DNA from: Nitrospira sp.
GTDB lineage: Bacteria; Nitrospirota; Nitrospiria; Nitrospirales; Nitrospiraceae
DNA length: 64,000 nucleotides
Assembly: GCA_030692565.1 (NCBI GenBank)
Contig: JAUYAO010000058.1
Location: 372,001 to 436,000, forward strand
Reading direction: 5' to 3'
Position numbers and translations under genes: made by a program. Under the pieces are notes generated by a model, which saw only the letters and a program-made list of their open reading frames with translations, made no database searches and was not told where the DNA came from. Shown here piece after piece: positions 6,777-14,325 of the stretch (positions are counted from its first letter, which is position 1; each line of letters starts with the position of its first letter).

Positions 6777-8636
6777 ATGAGCGATCAGGCGCAGGTGGCG
6801 CTCGTCAATATGCCGTTCAGTTATTCGAAGTACCCGTCGATCCAACTGGGCACCCTCTCGGCGCTGCTCAAGTCGAAGGGGGTCCCGGTTGACTGCCACC
6901 ATTTGAATGTCCGTTTCGCCCACAAGATCGGTGTCCCTCTCTATGAAATGATCTGCGAAAAGCGGGCGCTCTTTGGCGAGTGGCTCTTTTCCTATCTCCT
7001 GTTTCGCGACAATCCCAAGCGTGCGGAATACCCCCGGGTCTTTAAGCCGGTCTTCGAGCAAGTGGCTCAGGAGAGCGGGCAGTCGATCTCTTTTTTTGAA
7101 GACATGGCGACGAGAACGGCGCCGCAGTTTCTCACCTGGGCGATGACGGCGATCGATTGGGGGCAGTACAAGCTCGTCGGCTTTACCTCGACTTTCGATC
7201 AGAATGTCGCGAGCCTGACGTTGGCGAAGATGATCAAGGATCTGTATCCGGAGGTGAAGATCATCTTCGGCGGGGCGAACTACGACGGCGAGATGGGGAT
7301 GGAGTACTTCAGGGCGTTCCCCTTTATCGACTATGTCGTGGTGGGCGAAGGAGAAGAGGTGGTGCCCGCCCTCGTGCGCCATGTCCTAGAGGGGACGTCT
7401 GACGCGGTTCCGAATGGAGTGATCTTCCGGGAGCATGGTCAGATTCGGTTTACACCGAACCCGGCGCTGTTTGCCGATTTTGCGAAGACCGGGCCTCCGG
7501 ACTACGACGACTATTACCATCTGCTGGCCGAACTCGGTGATGCGGCGCAGGGCCTGGACCGCATTCTCCTCTACGAAGGCTCGCGCGGTTGTTGGTGGGG
7601 GGAGAAGCACCATTGCACGTTCTGCGGCCTCAATGCCCAGAGTATGAAGTTCCGGGCGAAAGCGCCGGATCAGGCGGCGCGCGAGATGACGGCGCTCTCC
7701 AGCCGGTACGACACGACCCGGTTCAGGCTGGTTGATAACATCATCGACATGAAGTATGTCGAGAATTTGTTCGGCCAGTTTGCCGCGGCGCATTGCGATC
7801 TCGATGTGTTCATCGAAACCAAGAGCAATCTTCAGAAGAGTCAGATCCGCACGCTCGCGGTGGGGGGCGTGAAGTGTATGCAGCCGGGCCTGGAAAGTCT
7901 CAGCCTGACGCAGCTTAAGGCGATGGACAAAGGCGTGACGCCCATGCAGAACATCCTGTGTCTGAAGTGGAGCAGCTACTACCGTGTCGCGGTGTCCTGG
8001 AATATTCTGCTCGGATTCCCTGGTGAGACGAACGAGGATTATCGGCGGCAGATCGATTTGCTTCCCTCGCTCTTCCATTTGCAGGCGCCGGAAGCGACCG
8101 GGAAATTCTGGCTACAGCGGTTCAGTCCCTACTTTACGCGTCCGCATGAATATGGTGTGCGGATTACAGGGCCGGGGATGGCCTATGAGTATGTGTATGA
8201 TGCGGCGCGCCTTGATTTGCTGAAGATCGCCTATGATTTCGATTATGAGCTGGATCACTGGCCGGTGGATCCGCATCTCTATCAGGAACTGGTCGGTCTG
8301 GTGGAGGAATGGCAGCGCCGGGCGCGCGGCAGCGACCGACCGTTTTTGTATTACTCCAAGTCTATGGATTACATCACGGTCTACGACGGGCGGGATCCTC
8401 AGGTTCCGACCAGGCAGCGGTTCGATTGGCCGGCCGCCGGTATCATCGAGGCCTGCAATGAGGCTGCGAAGAGCAGGGATCAGATTCTCGCGGTATTGAA
8501 AGAAGCGAAGAGTGATCTGTCGTTGTCAGATGAAGAACTGAATGATGCCCTGAGTATTCTGACGAGCCGTCGTATTCTCTACGAAGAGCGTGGGAAGTAT
8601 TTCACTCTGGCGATTCCAGAAAACCAATTTCTCTGA
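6777..8636 (+). CDS. B12-binding-domain radical SAM protein, RiPP-maturation type 1 family
   Basis: A 619-residue two-domain enzyme. Residues about 1-200 form a cobalamin-type Rossmann domain (FGGANYDGEMG, VVVGEGEEVVPALV). The radical SAM core follows, with the unusual cluster motif C-x7-C-x2-C in RGCWWGEKHHCTFCGLN (Cys about 272, 280 and 283). This spacing and the GCWWGEK lead match the RiPP-maturation radical SAM protein 1 family, thought to methylate or otherwise modify peptide precursors. The C-terminal tail (LTSRRILYEERGKYFTLAIP) also fits. No precursor peptide, ThiF-like enzyme or peptide exporter lies nearby, so the substrate is open. Confidence 0.88.
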   Translation: MSDQAQVALVNMPFSYSKYPSIQLGTLSALLKSKGVPVDCHHLNVRFAHKIGVPLYEMICEKRALFGEWLFSYLLFRDNPKRAEYPRVFKPVFEQVAQESGQSISFFEDMATRTAPQFLTWAMTAIDWGQYKLVGFTSTFDQNVASLTLAKMIKDLYPEVKIIFGGANYDGEMGMEYFRAFPFIDYVVVGEGEEVVPALVRHVLEGTSDAVPNGVIFREHGQIRFTPNPALFADFAKTGPPDYDDYYHLLAELGDAAQGLDRILLYEGSRGCWWGEKHHCTFCGLNAQSMKFRAKAPDQAAREMTALSSRYDTTRFRLVDNIIDMKYVENLFGQFAAAHCDLDVFIETKSNLQKSQIRTLAVGGVKCMQPGLESLSLTQLKAMDKGVTPMQNILCLKWSSYYRVAVSWNILLGFPGETNEDYRRQIDLLPSLFHLQAPEATGKFWLQRFSPYFTRPHEYGVRITGPGMAYEYVYDAARLDLLKIAYDFDYELDHWPVDPHLYQELVGLVEEWQRRARGSDRPFLYYSKSMDYITVYDGRDPQVPTRQRFDWPAAGIIEACNEAAKSRDQILAVLKEAKSDLSLSDEELNDALSILTSRRILYEERGKYFTLAIPENQFL

Positions 8637-8673
8637 ACTGCATCGGCCTGTCGTCAGTAACAACCGTCCGCTT

Positions 8674-9006
8674 CTACATCGACAATTTGTCGGCCACGTT
8701 CCGCATCTGGACACCATGCACGAGCGATGCGCCTCCCCTAATCGCGCAGGCGACGTGCACTGCTTCGGTCATTTCCTCAACATTTGATCCCTTTTCAAGC
8801 GATGCCTGCGTATAGGCATCGATGCAATAGGGGCATTGCACGGCATGCGCGACGGCGAGGGCGATCAAGGATTTCTCCCGCTCCGTGAGGGCCCCCTCCG
8901 CGAACACCGCACTGTAGTAGCTCATGAACTTGTCCCAGAGCTCTTTGTTGCCCTTGCCCATGTCTCCGAACTTGCCGAGATCGTGTGAATGATAATATGA
9001 GTCCAT
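8674..9006 (-). CDS. AhpD-like (carboxymuconolactone decarboxylase family) protein, arsenosugar-associated type
   Basis: 110 residues, one CMD/AhpD domain. The redox pair is in AVQCPYCIDAYTQ (C-x2-C with the downstream conserved segment), and the end is IRGGASLVHGVQM. The N-terminus MDSYYHSHDLGKFGDMG and the overall pattern match the peroxidase-like protein often found with arsenosugar biosynthesis genes (ArsM/ArsS). Neither of those is in the window, so a general peroxide- or thiol-linked role is as likely. It has an AGGAGG ribosome site. It is probably co-transcribed with the small gene 67 bases upstream. Confidence 0.85.
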   Translation of the reverse strand: MDSYYHSHDLGKFGDMGKGNKELWDKFMSYYSAVFAEGALTEREKSLIALAVAHAVQCPYCIDAYTQASLEKGSNVEEMTEAVHVACAIRGGASLVHGVQMRNVADKLSM

Positions 9007-9073
9007 ACGAGCCTCCTGGTTGGTTCAAAGGTTCGGTAGAGATCGTCGAGAACGGTGTGGCGAACAGGTTCGC

Positions 9074-9358
9074 TCAGGCATGACCGGGAGGATCAGGTTC
9101 GACGTTCAGGAGGACTTCGGAGAAACGAGTGCCGACGATATCAGTGACCTTGGCCATGAGGTCGGTCACTTCTTTCCATTCTTCCGGAAGCAGATCCTGC
9201 TTCAATTGGGGATGAATCGCCCATTGCGCATCGACCTGAGTTCCCTTCCGGCTCACGAGGACGCGCAAAAGTTCCACGTCCCATGTCGCTTTGTCGTTTG
9301 GGCTTTCACCTGTCGGGGAACTACTCATTGGGCCTGAAGGAGGTGTTGATGTTGCCAT
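9074..9358 (-). CDS. Conserved-looking small cytoplasmic protein, unknown function
   Basis: About 94 residues from the ATG at 9358 (GGAG upstream), in preference to an in-frame start 18 bases earlier. The Ser/Pro-rich N-terminal 25 residues look disordered. They are followed by a compact helical part with DLMAKVTDIVGTRFSEVLL and a proline-rich end. There is no signal peptide, cysteine or known motif. The next gene on the strand is the AhpD-like protein, so the two probably form an operon. Confidence 0.6.
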   Translation of the reverse strand: MATSTPPSGPMSSSPTGESPNDKATWDVELLRVLVSRKGTQVDAQWAIHPQLKQDLLPEEWKEVTDLMAKVTDIVGTRFSEVLLNVEPDPPGHA

Positions 9359-9491
9359 GGTGATGTACTCCAGCAAGAATGTTGCACAATCTTAGCGTAC
9401 AGATTGGCTTGCTGTATACGGGGTGCCGTGTCGGCTTGGAGAGGTGGCGGGCTCATCGGCAGGGGGTCTTTCCCCGAGATAGTTGGCGGGT

Positions 9492-10328
9492 TCATCCGAG
9501 AGATGGTGGTCTGCTGTCTTGGGATTCCCGAATCACTGAGATCATAGAATCGTGGAGGTGGCCATTGCTTGCAACCAACTCCTGTCCGTAGAGGGAGTGG
9601 GATTGGCCACAAAAGTCCGTCACTCTTCCTCCAGCCTCGCGAAGGATTACTACACCTGCTGCCATATCCCACGGGCTGAGTTTCACTTCCCAAAATCCGT
9701 CGAATCGTCCTGCCGCGACATAGCACAGATCAAGGGCTGCTGATCCTGTGCGGCGGAGTCCTTGGGCCCGAAGTGCAAATCGAGCAAAGTGATCGAGGTT
9801 ATTATTCGGAGTTTCTCGAATATTGTAAGCAAAGCCGGTTACCAGGAGGGCTTGGTCTAACTGTGCTGTTTGAGAGACGTGGAGCGGCTGACCATTGACC
9901 CGTGCTCCGCCGCCACGCGTAGCGCTAAAGAGTTCATCACGAGTGGGATCGTACACCACACCAAGTACACACTGCTCCTTGTGTTCAAGGCCAATCGATA
10001 CGCAATATGTAGGAAAGCCATGTGTAAAGTTTGTGGTGCCGTCGAGGGGATCGATAATCCAGACGTAGGGTGACTGACTCTGTCCAATGCGTCCCCGCTC
10101 TTCCGCGAGGAAGGCGTGATCGGGATAGCTGGCCAGGATCACATCGATGACGCATTGCTCAGCGGCATGATCTGCCTCTGTGACAAGGTCGATAGCGCTC
10201 TTGTTCTCGACGCGGAAACCGTCTCGTACGTAATGCGAGAGGACCTTGCCTGCTTGTCTTGCCGCATGAATGGCTGTTTCCAAGAGCAAGGTAACAGGTG
10301 GTTCATTCGTGGGTGATGGTTCAAGCAT
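9492..10328 (-). CDS. suhB: Inositol monophosphatase family protein
   Basis: 278 residues of the Mg-dependent sugar phosphatase fold. The metal-binding motif is WIIDPLDGTTNFTHGFP, with the preceding EERG supplying the conserved glutamate. The second signature is SPWDMAAGVVILREAGG. It hydrolyses inositol 1-phosphate or related phosphates. Bacterial members (SuhB) can also act in rRNA maturation. It is transcribed divergently from the HARE-HTH gene across a 314-base AT-rich spacer. Confidence 0.93.
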   Translation of the reverse strand: MLEPSPTNEPPVTLLLETAIHAARQAGKVLSHYVRDGFRVENKSAIDLVTEADHAAEQCVIDVILASYPDHAFLAEERGRIGQSQSPYVWIIDPLDGTTNFTHGFPTYCVSIGLEHKEQCVLGVVYDPTRDELFSATRGGGARVNGQPLHVSQTAQLDQALLVTGFAYNIRETPNNNLDHFARFALRAQGLRRTGSAALDLCYVAAGRFDGFWEVKLSPWDMAAGVVILREAGGRVTDFCGQSHSLYGQELVASNGHLHDSMISVIRESQDSRPPSLG

Positions 10329-10642
10329 GGCGAATCATAGCACAAGGCCTCATAAGGCCTACCTGCCATCTTCAAGCTTCTGAAGTCATAATGGTTGGCA
10401 GAGTGGTGTGTTGGCACATGCAATTAATTCAAAGCATGGGAAGAAACAGATCGTAACCATCTATAAACTCAGAGATGATAAGCTTCTATTCTGCGACGGA
10501 CAAGCCTTGTCCATGTACTTGTCACAGCTTTCTCTTCTGTAGGGAAAGCTACTTTATAATCATAGTATTTTAGTATGTCGTTGGTAGTTGACAGTTCTTG
10601 TATGCAATGCTATAAAGCAAGCATGCTTCTGTTGGGGGTGTC
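10329..10642. other. AT-rich divergent intergenic region
   Basis: 314 bases between divergent genes, visibly richer in A/T than the coding flanks. It holds the strong plus-strand promoter listed separately. I see no ORF or RNA gene in it. The minus-strand promoter for the phosphatase is not obvious. Confidence 0.6.
10588..10616 (+). promoter_or_regulatory. Near-consensus sigma70-type promoter
   Basis: TTGACA (10588-10593), a 17-base spacer, then TATAAA (10611-10616). Transcription would start near 10623, only about 20 bases before the GTG start of the HARE-HTH gene. This is one of the best promoter matches in the window. Confidence 0.8.
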
Positions 10643-11155
10643 GTGGAAGAACTAACAGATATTCTTGTAGGTCTTGAGCAGCGCATCCATGCCTACAAGA
10701 ATAGGTTCCAGGAACTTGAGAAAAAGAAACGTCGACTCGATGACGAGATTGCGACGATCAAGAAGTACCTCGAACTTGCCGAGACGCTCTACCGAGTAGA
10801 AGCCGATAAAGCGAAGCTTGCCAGTCTCTCCAGTCAGATTATTACCGATGACAACAAGGGTGTGCGGACTCTTCCGGTCATGGACGTGACGGATCAGTCG
10901 CGCGAAATTCTCTTAGGTCGCAGCAAGTACGTCGGAAAGAGTGTTCCTGAAGCGACGTATGAGATCTTGCGCGAGTCCAACCGTGCCATGCATGCGAAGG
11001 AATTGCTGCAACGGCTTGCTGAAGGTGGACTGCAGATCAAAGGGAAAACGCCGTTGACCTCTGTGGCGACTTCACTGAAGCGGGATAAACGATTTAGGAA
11101 AGTCGGCCCGAATACGTTTGAGGCGCTCGAGGATGTGTTGGTTCAAGCAGTGTAG
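10643..11155 (+). CDS. Coiled-coil protein with C-terminal HARE-HTH domain
   Basis: 170 residues with a GTG start behind GGGGGTG. The N-terminal 65 or so residues form a charged coiled coil (RFQELEKKKRRLDDEIATIKKYLEL, cited by landmarks only). Residues about 105-165 match the HARE-HTH winged helix (VPEATYEILRESNRAMHAKEL, TSVATSLKRDKRFRKVG). That domain is shared by RNA polymerase delta, ASXL/HB1 proteins and some restriction enzymes and is linked to DNA or chromatin discrimination. The strong promoter and dimerising coiled coil suggest an abundant DNA-associated factor. The regulatory target is unknown. A lysine-rich micropeptide follows on the same transcript. Confidence 0.8.
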   Translation: MEELTDILVGLEQRIHAYKNRFQELEKKKRRLDDEIATIKKYLELAETLYRVEADKAKLASLSSQIITDDNKGVRTLPVMDVTDQSREILLGRSKYVGKSVPEATYEILRESNRAMHAKELLQRLAEGGLQIKGKTPLTSVATSLKRDKRFRKVGPNTFEALEDVLVQAV

Positions 11156-11184
11156 GTTGTCGTATTCCTTTAAAAGGGAGGGGG

Positions 11185-11235
11185 GTGAGACTCTTGGCAA
11201 CGAAGAAAGCAGCAGCAAAGAAGAAGAAGAAGTAG
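11185..11235 (+). CDS. Lysine/alanine-rich micropeptide (16 aa)
   Basis: A frame behind an extreme purine ribosome site (AAAAGGGAGGGG) encodes VRLLATKKAAAKKKKK. A TTG three codons on is an alternative start. The C-terminus is a histone-H1-tail-like run of Lys and Ala. It lies 29 bases after the HARE-HTH gene and directly before a perfect terminator, so it would be translated from the same mRNA. If real it is a DNA- or RNA-binding basic tail. It is too short for a confident gene call. Confidence 0.45.
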   Translation: MRLLATKKAAAKKKKK

Positions 11236-11251
11236 CCTGCCGAGTTTGACT

Positions 11252-11281
11252 CGCCGAGAGTGAGGCCACTCACTCTCGGCG
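11252..11281 (+). terminator. Intrinsic terminator
   Basis: A perfect 13-bp stem: CGCCGAGAGTGAG (11252-11264), a 4-nt GCCA loop, its complement (11269-11281), then TTTACTC. It ends the HARE-HTH/micropeptide unit. Confidence 0.9.
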
Positions 11282-11331
11282 TTTACTCATGAGTGAGTTT
11301 CGTGAAGGCGAGCAACCCACCCCCCATCTAG

Positions 11332-12509
11332 GGAAGGTCTGATTAATTCACGTTTCCACTTGGAAATCTGTTTTTGAGGTAGTCACCAGAGGAAATCCAG
11401 TACGCATCCGCTGGTCCAGGAGCCTTTTTATGGGGCGCCCTCATCCTCCGATGGCCCACTGCCCACCTCCGGATACATATTCCCTACGTTCCCGCCACGA
11501 GCCGCCGCCGCGCGACGTACAGATTTGCCAACCCGCAGCTGATATGCAGCCAGTGGGTATTCTTCGCCAACCCGCGGTAGCGGACTTTGGCCCAGCCGAA
11601 GATTCGCTTGATCACTAAGAACACATGTTCAACCTTCGCCCGGACCTTCGACTTCGTACGATTCCGGGTTCGCTCCTCCTCACTCAGTGGCCGATGCCGC
11701 TGCGCTTTCGCCTGGATGAAACTCTTGGCCTTGGGGGCGTGTTGCCGGATCACGTCACGTTGCCCACTATAAGCCGAGTCGCCCCACACCCGCGTCTCTT
11801 GACCATGTAGCAACTCCGGTAACACTTGGCTGTCATGCACATTCGCCGCCGTGGCCGCGACCGAATGAATCAGCTTGGTCTGGCTATCCACACCAATATG
11901 CGCCTTCAGGCCAAAGTACCACTGGTTGCCCTTCTTCGTCTGATGCATCTCGGGATCCCGCTCCTTTGTCCGGTTCTTCGTCGAACTGGGCGCACTGATG
12001 ATGGTCGCGTCCACGATGGTGCCTCGGCTCACCTGCAGCCCCTGCGTCGTCAGATACTCCCCGATTCGTGCAAAAAGTTGCTGGCCCAACCGGTGAGTTT
12101 CCAACAGATGTCGAAACTTGCAGATCGTGGTCTCATCGGGCACGGGCTCGCGGCCCAGATCAATCCCCACGAACTGCCGCATGGCACGTGAGTCGTACAG
12201 CGCCTCTTCCACGGCTGGGTCCGACAGGTTGAACCACTGTTGCAGGCAATGGAGGCGCAGCATCCGTTCGATCCCGACCGGTGGACGCCCCGGCCCGTCG
12301 GCTTTGGGATACACCGGCTCGATGACCGTCACCAATTCCGCCCACGGCACCACGCGATGCATCTCGTTGAGAAACTGCTCGCGGCGAGTGGGCTTGCGAT
12401 ACTGTTCGAATGAGACTTCTGCAAAGGTCTGTTGGTGCATGAGCGTGTCTCCCGTTCAGTGCTGCATTCCTCATAGCACATCACCAACGGGGAATAAATC
12501 AGACCTTCC
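11332..12509 (-). mobile_element. Complete IS5-family insertion sequence (about 1178 bp)
   Basis: Terminal inverted repeats GGAAGGTCTGATT are perfect over 13 bp (11332-11344 and 12497-12509). Beyond that they are imperfect, with one mismatch and then ATTC matching again. Both ends are flanked by CTAG (11328-11331 and 12510-12513), a 4-bp target duplication of the YTAR type typical of IS5 elements. One full-length transposase gene fills the element. It landed in the short gap between the terminator at 11281 and the lpxC stop and breaks no recognised gene. Confidence 0.95.
11484..12440 (-). CDS. IS5-family transposase
   Basis: 318 residues, apparently intact. The N-terminal DUF772-type region includes PVGIERMLRLHCLQQWFNLSD. 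The DDE catalytic core has D in IVDATIISAPSS, D in VWGDSAYSGQRD and E in RAKVEHVFLVIKRIFG, with the usual Y-(2)-R-(3)-E/K-type spacing. The ATG at 12440 has a GGGAGA site. No frameshift is seen, so the element may be active. Confidence 0.96.
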   Translation of the reverse strand: MHQQTFAEVSFEQYRKPTRREQFLNEMHRVVPWAELVTVIEPVYPKADGPGRPPVGIERMLRLHCLQQWFNLSDPAVEEALYDSRAMRQFVGIDLGREPVPDETTICKFRHLLETHRLGQQLFARIGEYLTTQGLQVSRGTIVDATIISAPSSTKNRTKERDPEMHQTKKGNQWYFGLKAHIGVDSQTKLIHSVAATAANVHDSQVLPELLHGQETRVWGDSAYSGQRDVIRQHAPKAKSFIQAKAQRHRPLSEEERTRNRTKSKVRAKVEHVFLVIKRIFGWAKVRYRGLAKNTHWLHISCGLANLYVARRRLVAGT

Positions 12510-12544
12510 CTAGTTCGAAATCACTCTGAAGCAGAGACGAGTCG

Positions 12545-13507
12545 TTATGAGGCCTGAAGTGCTACGGCTGGTTGTGACCTGCTGATCGAAAGCGACTTCC
12601 TGGACTCAGCGGAAGTGGACTCTGTGTTGAGTAGAATCCATTTTTCAGGCTGTTCCAAGATTTGCTCGACAAGACGAGTGTGGAGCGCATGCCCCGACCG
12701 TTCGGCAATGAGGTGGCCGATGAAAGGCATGCCAAGAAGTGAAAAGTCCCCAATCAGATCCAGGACCTTGTGGCGGACGAATTCGTTTGAGAAGCGAAGG
12801 CCGGATTCATTCATGATGCCGTTCTCTGAGAGTACCACGGTATTCTCGAGGCTTCCGCCTTGTCCGAGGCCGCGTGCCCAGAGGGCCTGTACTTCGTGCA
12901 AGAATCCGAATGTGCGGGCTTCTGCAATATCGTGCTCAAAGGTATCCGCGGAACAGTCGTGCGTATAGATCTGCGTCTTGATCATCGGATGATTGTAGTG
13001 AATGGTATACGTAATTTTTGGCGTCGAGGACGGCTCGATGCGCACGCGCTTTTGGCCGTCGCACACTTCGATCGGGGCCATGATTTTCAAGTAGGGCTGG
13101 CGGCGAGATTGTGATGTCAGGCCGACGGAATGGATCAAGCGAACAAACGGTGCGGCACTGCCGTCCATGACAGGGATTTCTCCGGCCGTGACGTCGATGT
13201 ATACATTATCAACTCCCAGTCCTGAGAGGGCGGCCAGCACATGCTCAATCGTCTTGACCTGAAATCCATTGCCGTTGATCGCAGTGCATAGTTCGGTTGG
13301 CACCAAATGCTCGATAGATGCAGGGAGTGAGGCTCCTGACTTTCCATTCCGGTTCACGAAGACGACGCCCGTATTTACAGGTGCTGGTCTAAGGGTAATA
13401 GTTACGGGCTGGCCTGAGTGAAGCCCAATGCCAGAGCAGGTAATCGGAGCGGCTAGGGTTTGCTGATTCCTCACGAGAGCCTCCAAATTCAAATGACGGT
13501 CTGTCAT
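12545..13507 (-). CDS. lpxC: UDP-3-O-acyl-N-acetylglucosamine deacetylase
   Basis: A 320-residue zinc deacetylase catalysing the committed step of lipid A synthesis, so the organism builds a lipopolysaccharide outer membrane. The first zinc histidine is in KTIEHVLAALSG and the second metal site in RHKVLDLIGDFSLLG (H-x3-D). The catalytic loop SGHALHTRLV contains the conserved GH. It lies downstream of the response-regulator gene on the same strand but is separated by 146 AT-rich bases that probably hold its own promoter. Confidence 0.97.
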   Translation of the reverse strand: MTDRHLNLEALVRNQQTLAAPITCSGIGLHSGQPVTITLRPAPVNTGVVFVNRNGKSGASLPASIEHLVPTELCTAINGNGFQVKTIEHVLAALSGLGVDNVYIDVTAGEIPVMDGSAAPFVRLIHSVGLTSQSRRQPYLKIMAPIEVCDGQKRVRIEPSSTPKITYTIHYNHPMIKTQIYTHDCSADTFEHDIAEARTFGFLHEVQALWARGLGQGGSLENTVVLSENGIMNESGLRFSNEFVRHKVLDLIGDFSLLGMPFIGHLIAERSGHALHTRLVEQILEQPEKWILLNTESTSAESRKSLSISRSQPAVALQAS

Positions 13508-13653
13508 TTAGCAAGAGGCTTGCCATGGATTGCGTATCGCAAGGCATTGATAAAAGGACATAAAGTTTTGATTTGAGGAATTGTAATGTGTTGTAAAAAA
13601 GGTACAACTGTGGATTTTCAAAAATAAAACTTGAACGGTGCTGTGGTGATCGT

Positions 13654-14325
13654 TCAGGGCCGTGGGTCCAGTTCAATCAATCCTTTCCGGATTGCAAGGA
13701 TCGCCGCCTGGGTTCGATCATAGACCTGTAGCTTGTGGAAGATGTTGCGCACGTGATTTTTCACGGTTTTTTCACTAAGGTCCAGTGCGTTTGCGATCTC
13801 CTTGTTGGTCTTTCCGTCAGCCACTAACCGGAGAACCGTGATTTCGCGTTCGGTGAGGTCATGTTCCACCCACCCCGGCTTTTTGCCCTTCTTCTGCGCC
13901 ATAAGGGAAAACTCAGCGAGAATTTTGCTGGCAACTGACGGGTGAATCAACGATTCGCCTCGGTAGATTGCGCGAATCGCCGCGACGATTTGGGAGGATT
14001 CGGAGTCTTTCAGGAGGTAGCCGGTGGCACCGGCGCGAACCAGATCGAAAATGTACTGCTGTTCTTCGTACATCGTCAGCGCCACGATTCCGATGTGGGG
14101 AAACTCGCGTTTGATTTGTCTCGTGGCTTCGACGCCCCCCATGCGGGGCATGCTGACGTCCATAAGAATGACATCGGGAACCAGCGCTTTGGCTTTTTCA
14201 ACGGCTTCCATTCCATCCTGGGCTTCTCCCACGATATGGAGATCTTCTTTGGTTTTGAGAATGGCGGCCAGCCCTTCTCGAACGACCCGATGGTCATCGG
14301 CAATGAGGACTTTAATCTTGTCCAT
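13654..14325 (-). CDS. NarL/FixJ-type response regulator
   Basis: 223 residues. The receiver domain (1-120) has the acidic pair in IADDH, phospho-acceptor D in VILMDVSMP, T in VALTMYEE and K in YLLKDS. It joins a LuxR-type helix-turn-helix (LTEREITVLRLVADGKTNKE, then KTVKNHVRNIFHKL). The start overlaps the end of the kinase gene by 14 bases, so translation is coupled and the kinase is its partner. Target genes are unknown. Confidence 0.95.
   Translation of the reverse strand: MDKIKVLIADDHRVVREGLAAILKTKEDLHIVGEAQDGMEAVEKAKALVPDVILMDVSMPRMGGVEATRQIKREFPHIGIVALTMYEEQQYIFDLVRAGATGYLLKDSESSQIVAAIRAIYRGESLIHPSVASKILAEFSLMAQKKGKKPGWVEHDLTEREITVLRLVADGKTNKEIANALDLSEKTVKNHVRNIFHKLQVYDRTQAAILAIRKGLIELDPRP

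Noticed and set aside
11289..11331. 28-codon frame interrupted by the insertion sequence as a real gene
   Set aside because: No ribosome site, starts right after the terminator stem, and its end overlaps the lpxC 3' end; probably chance.
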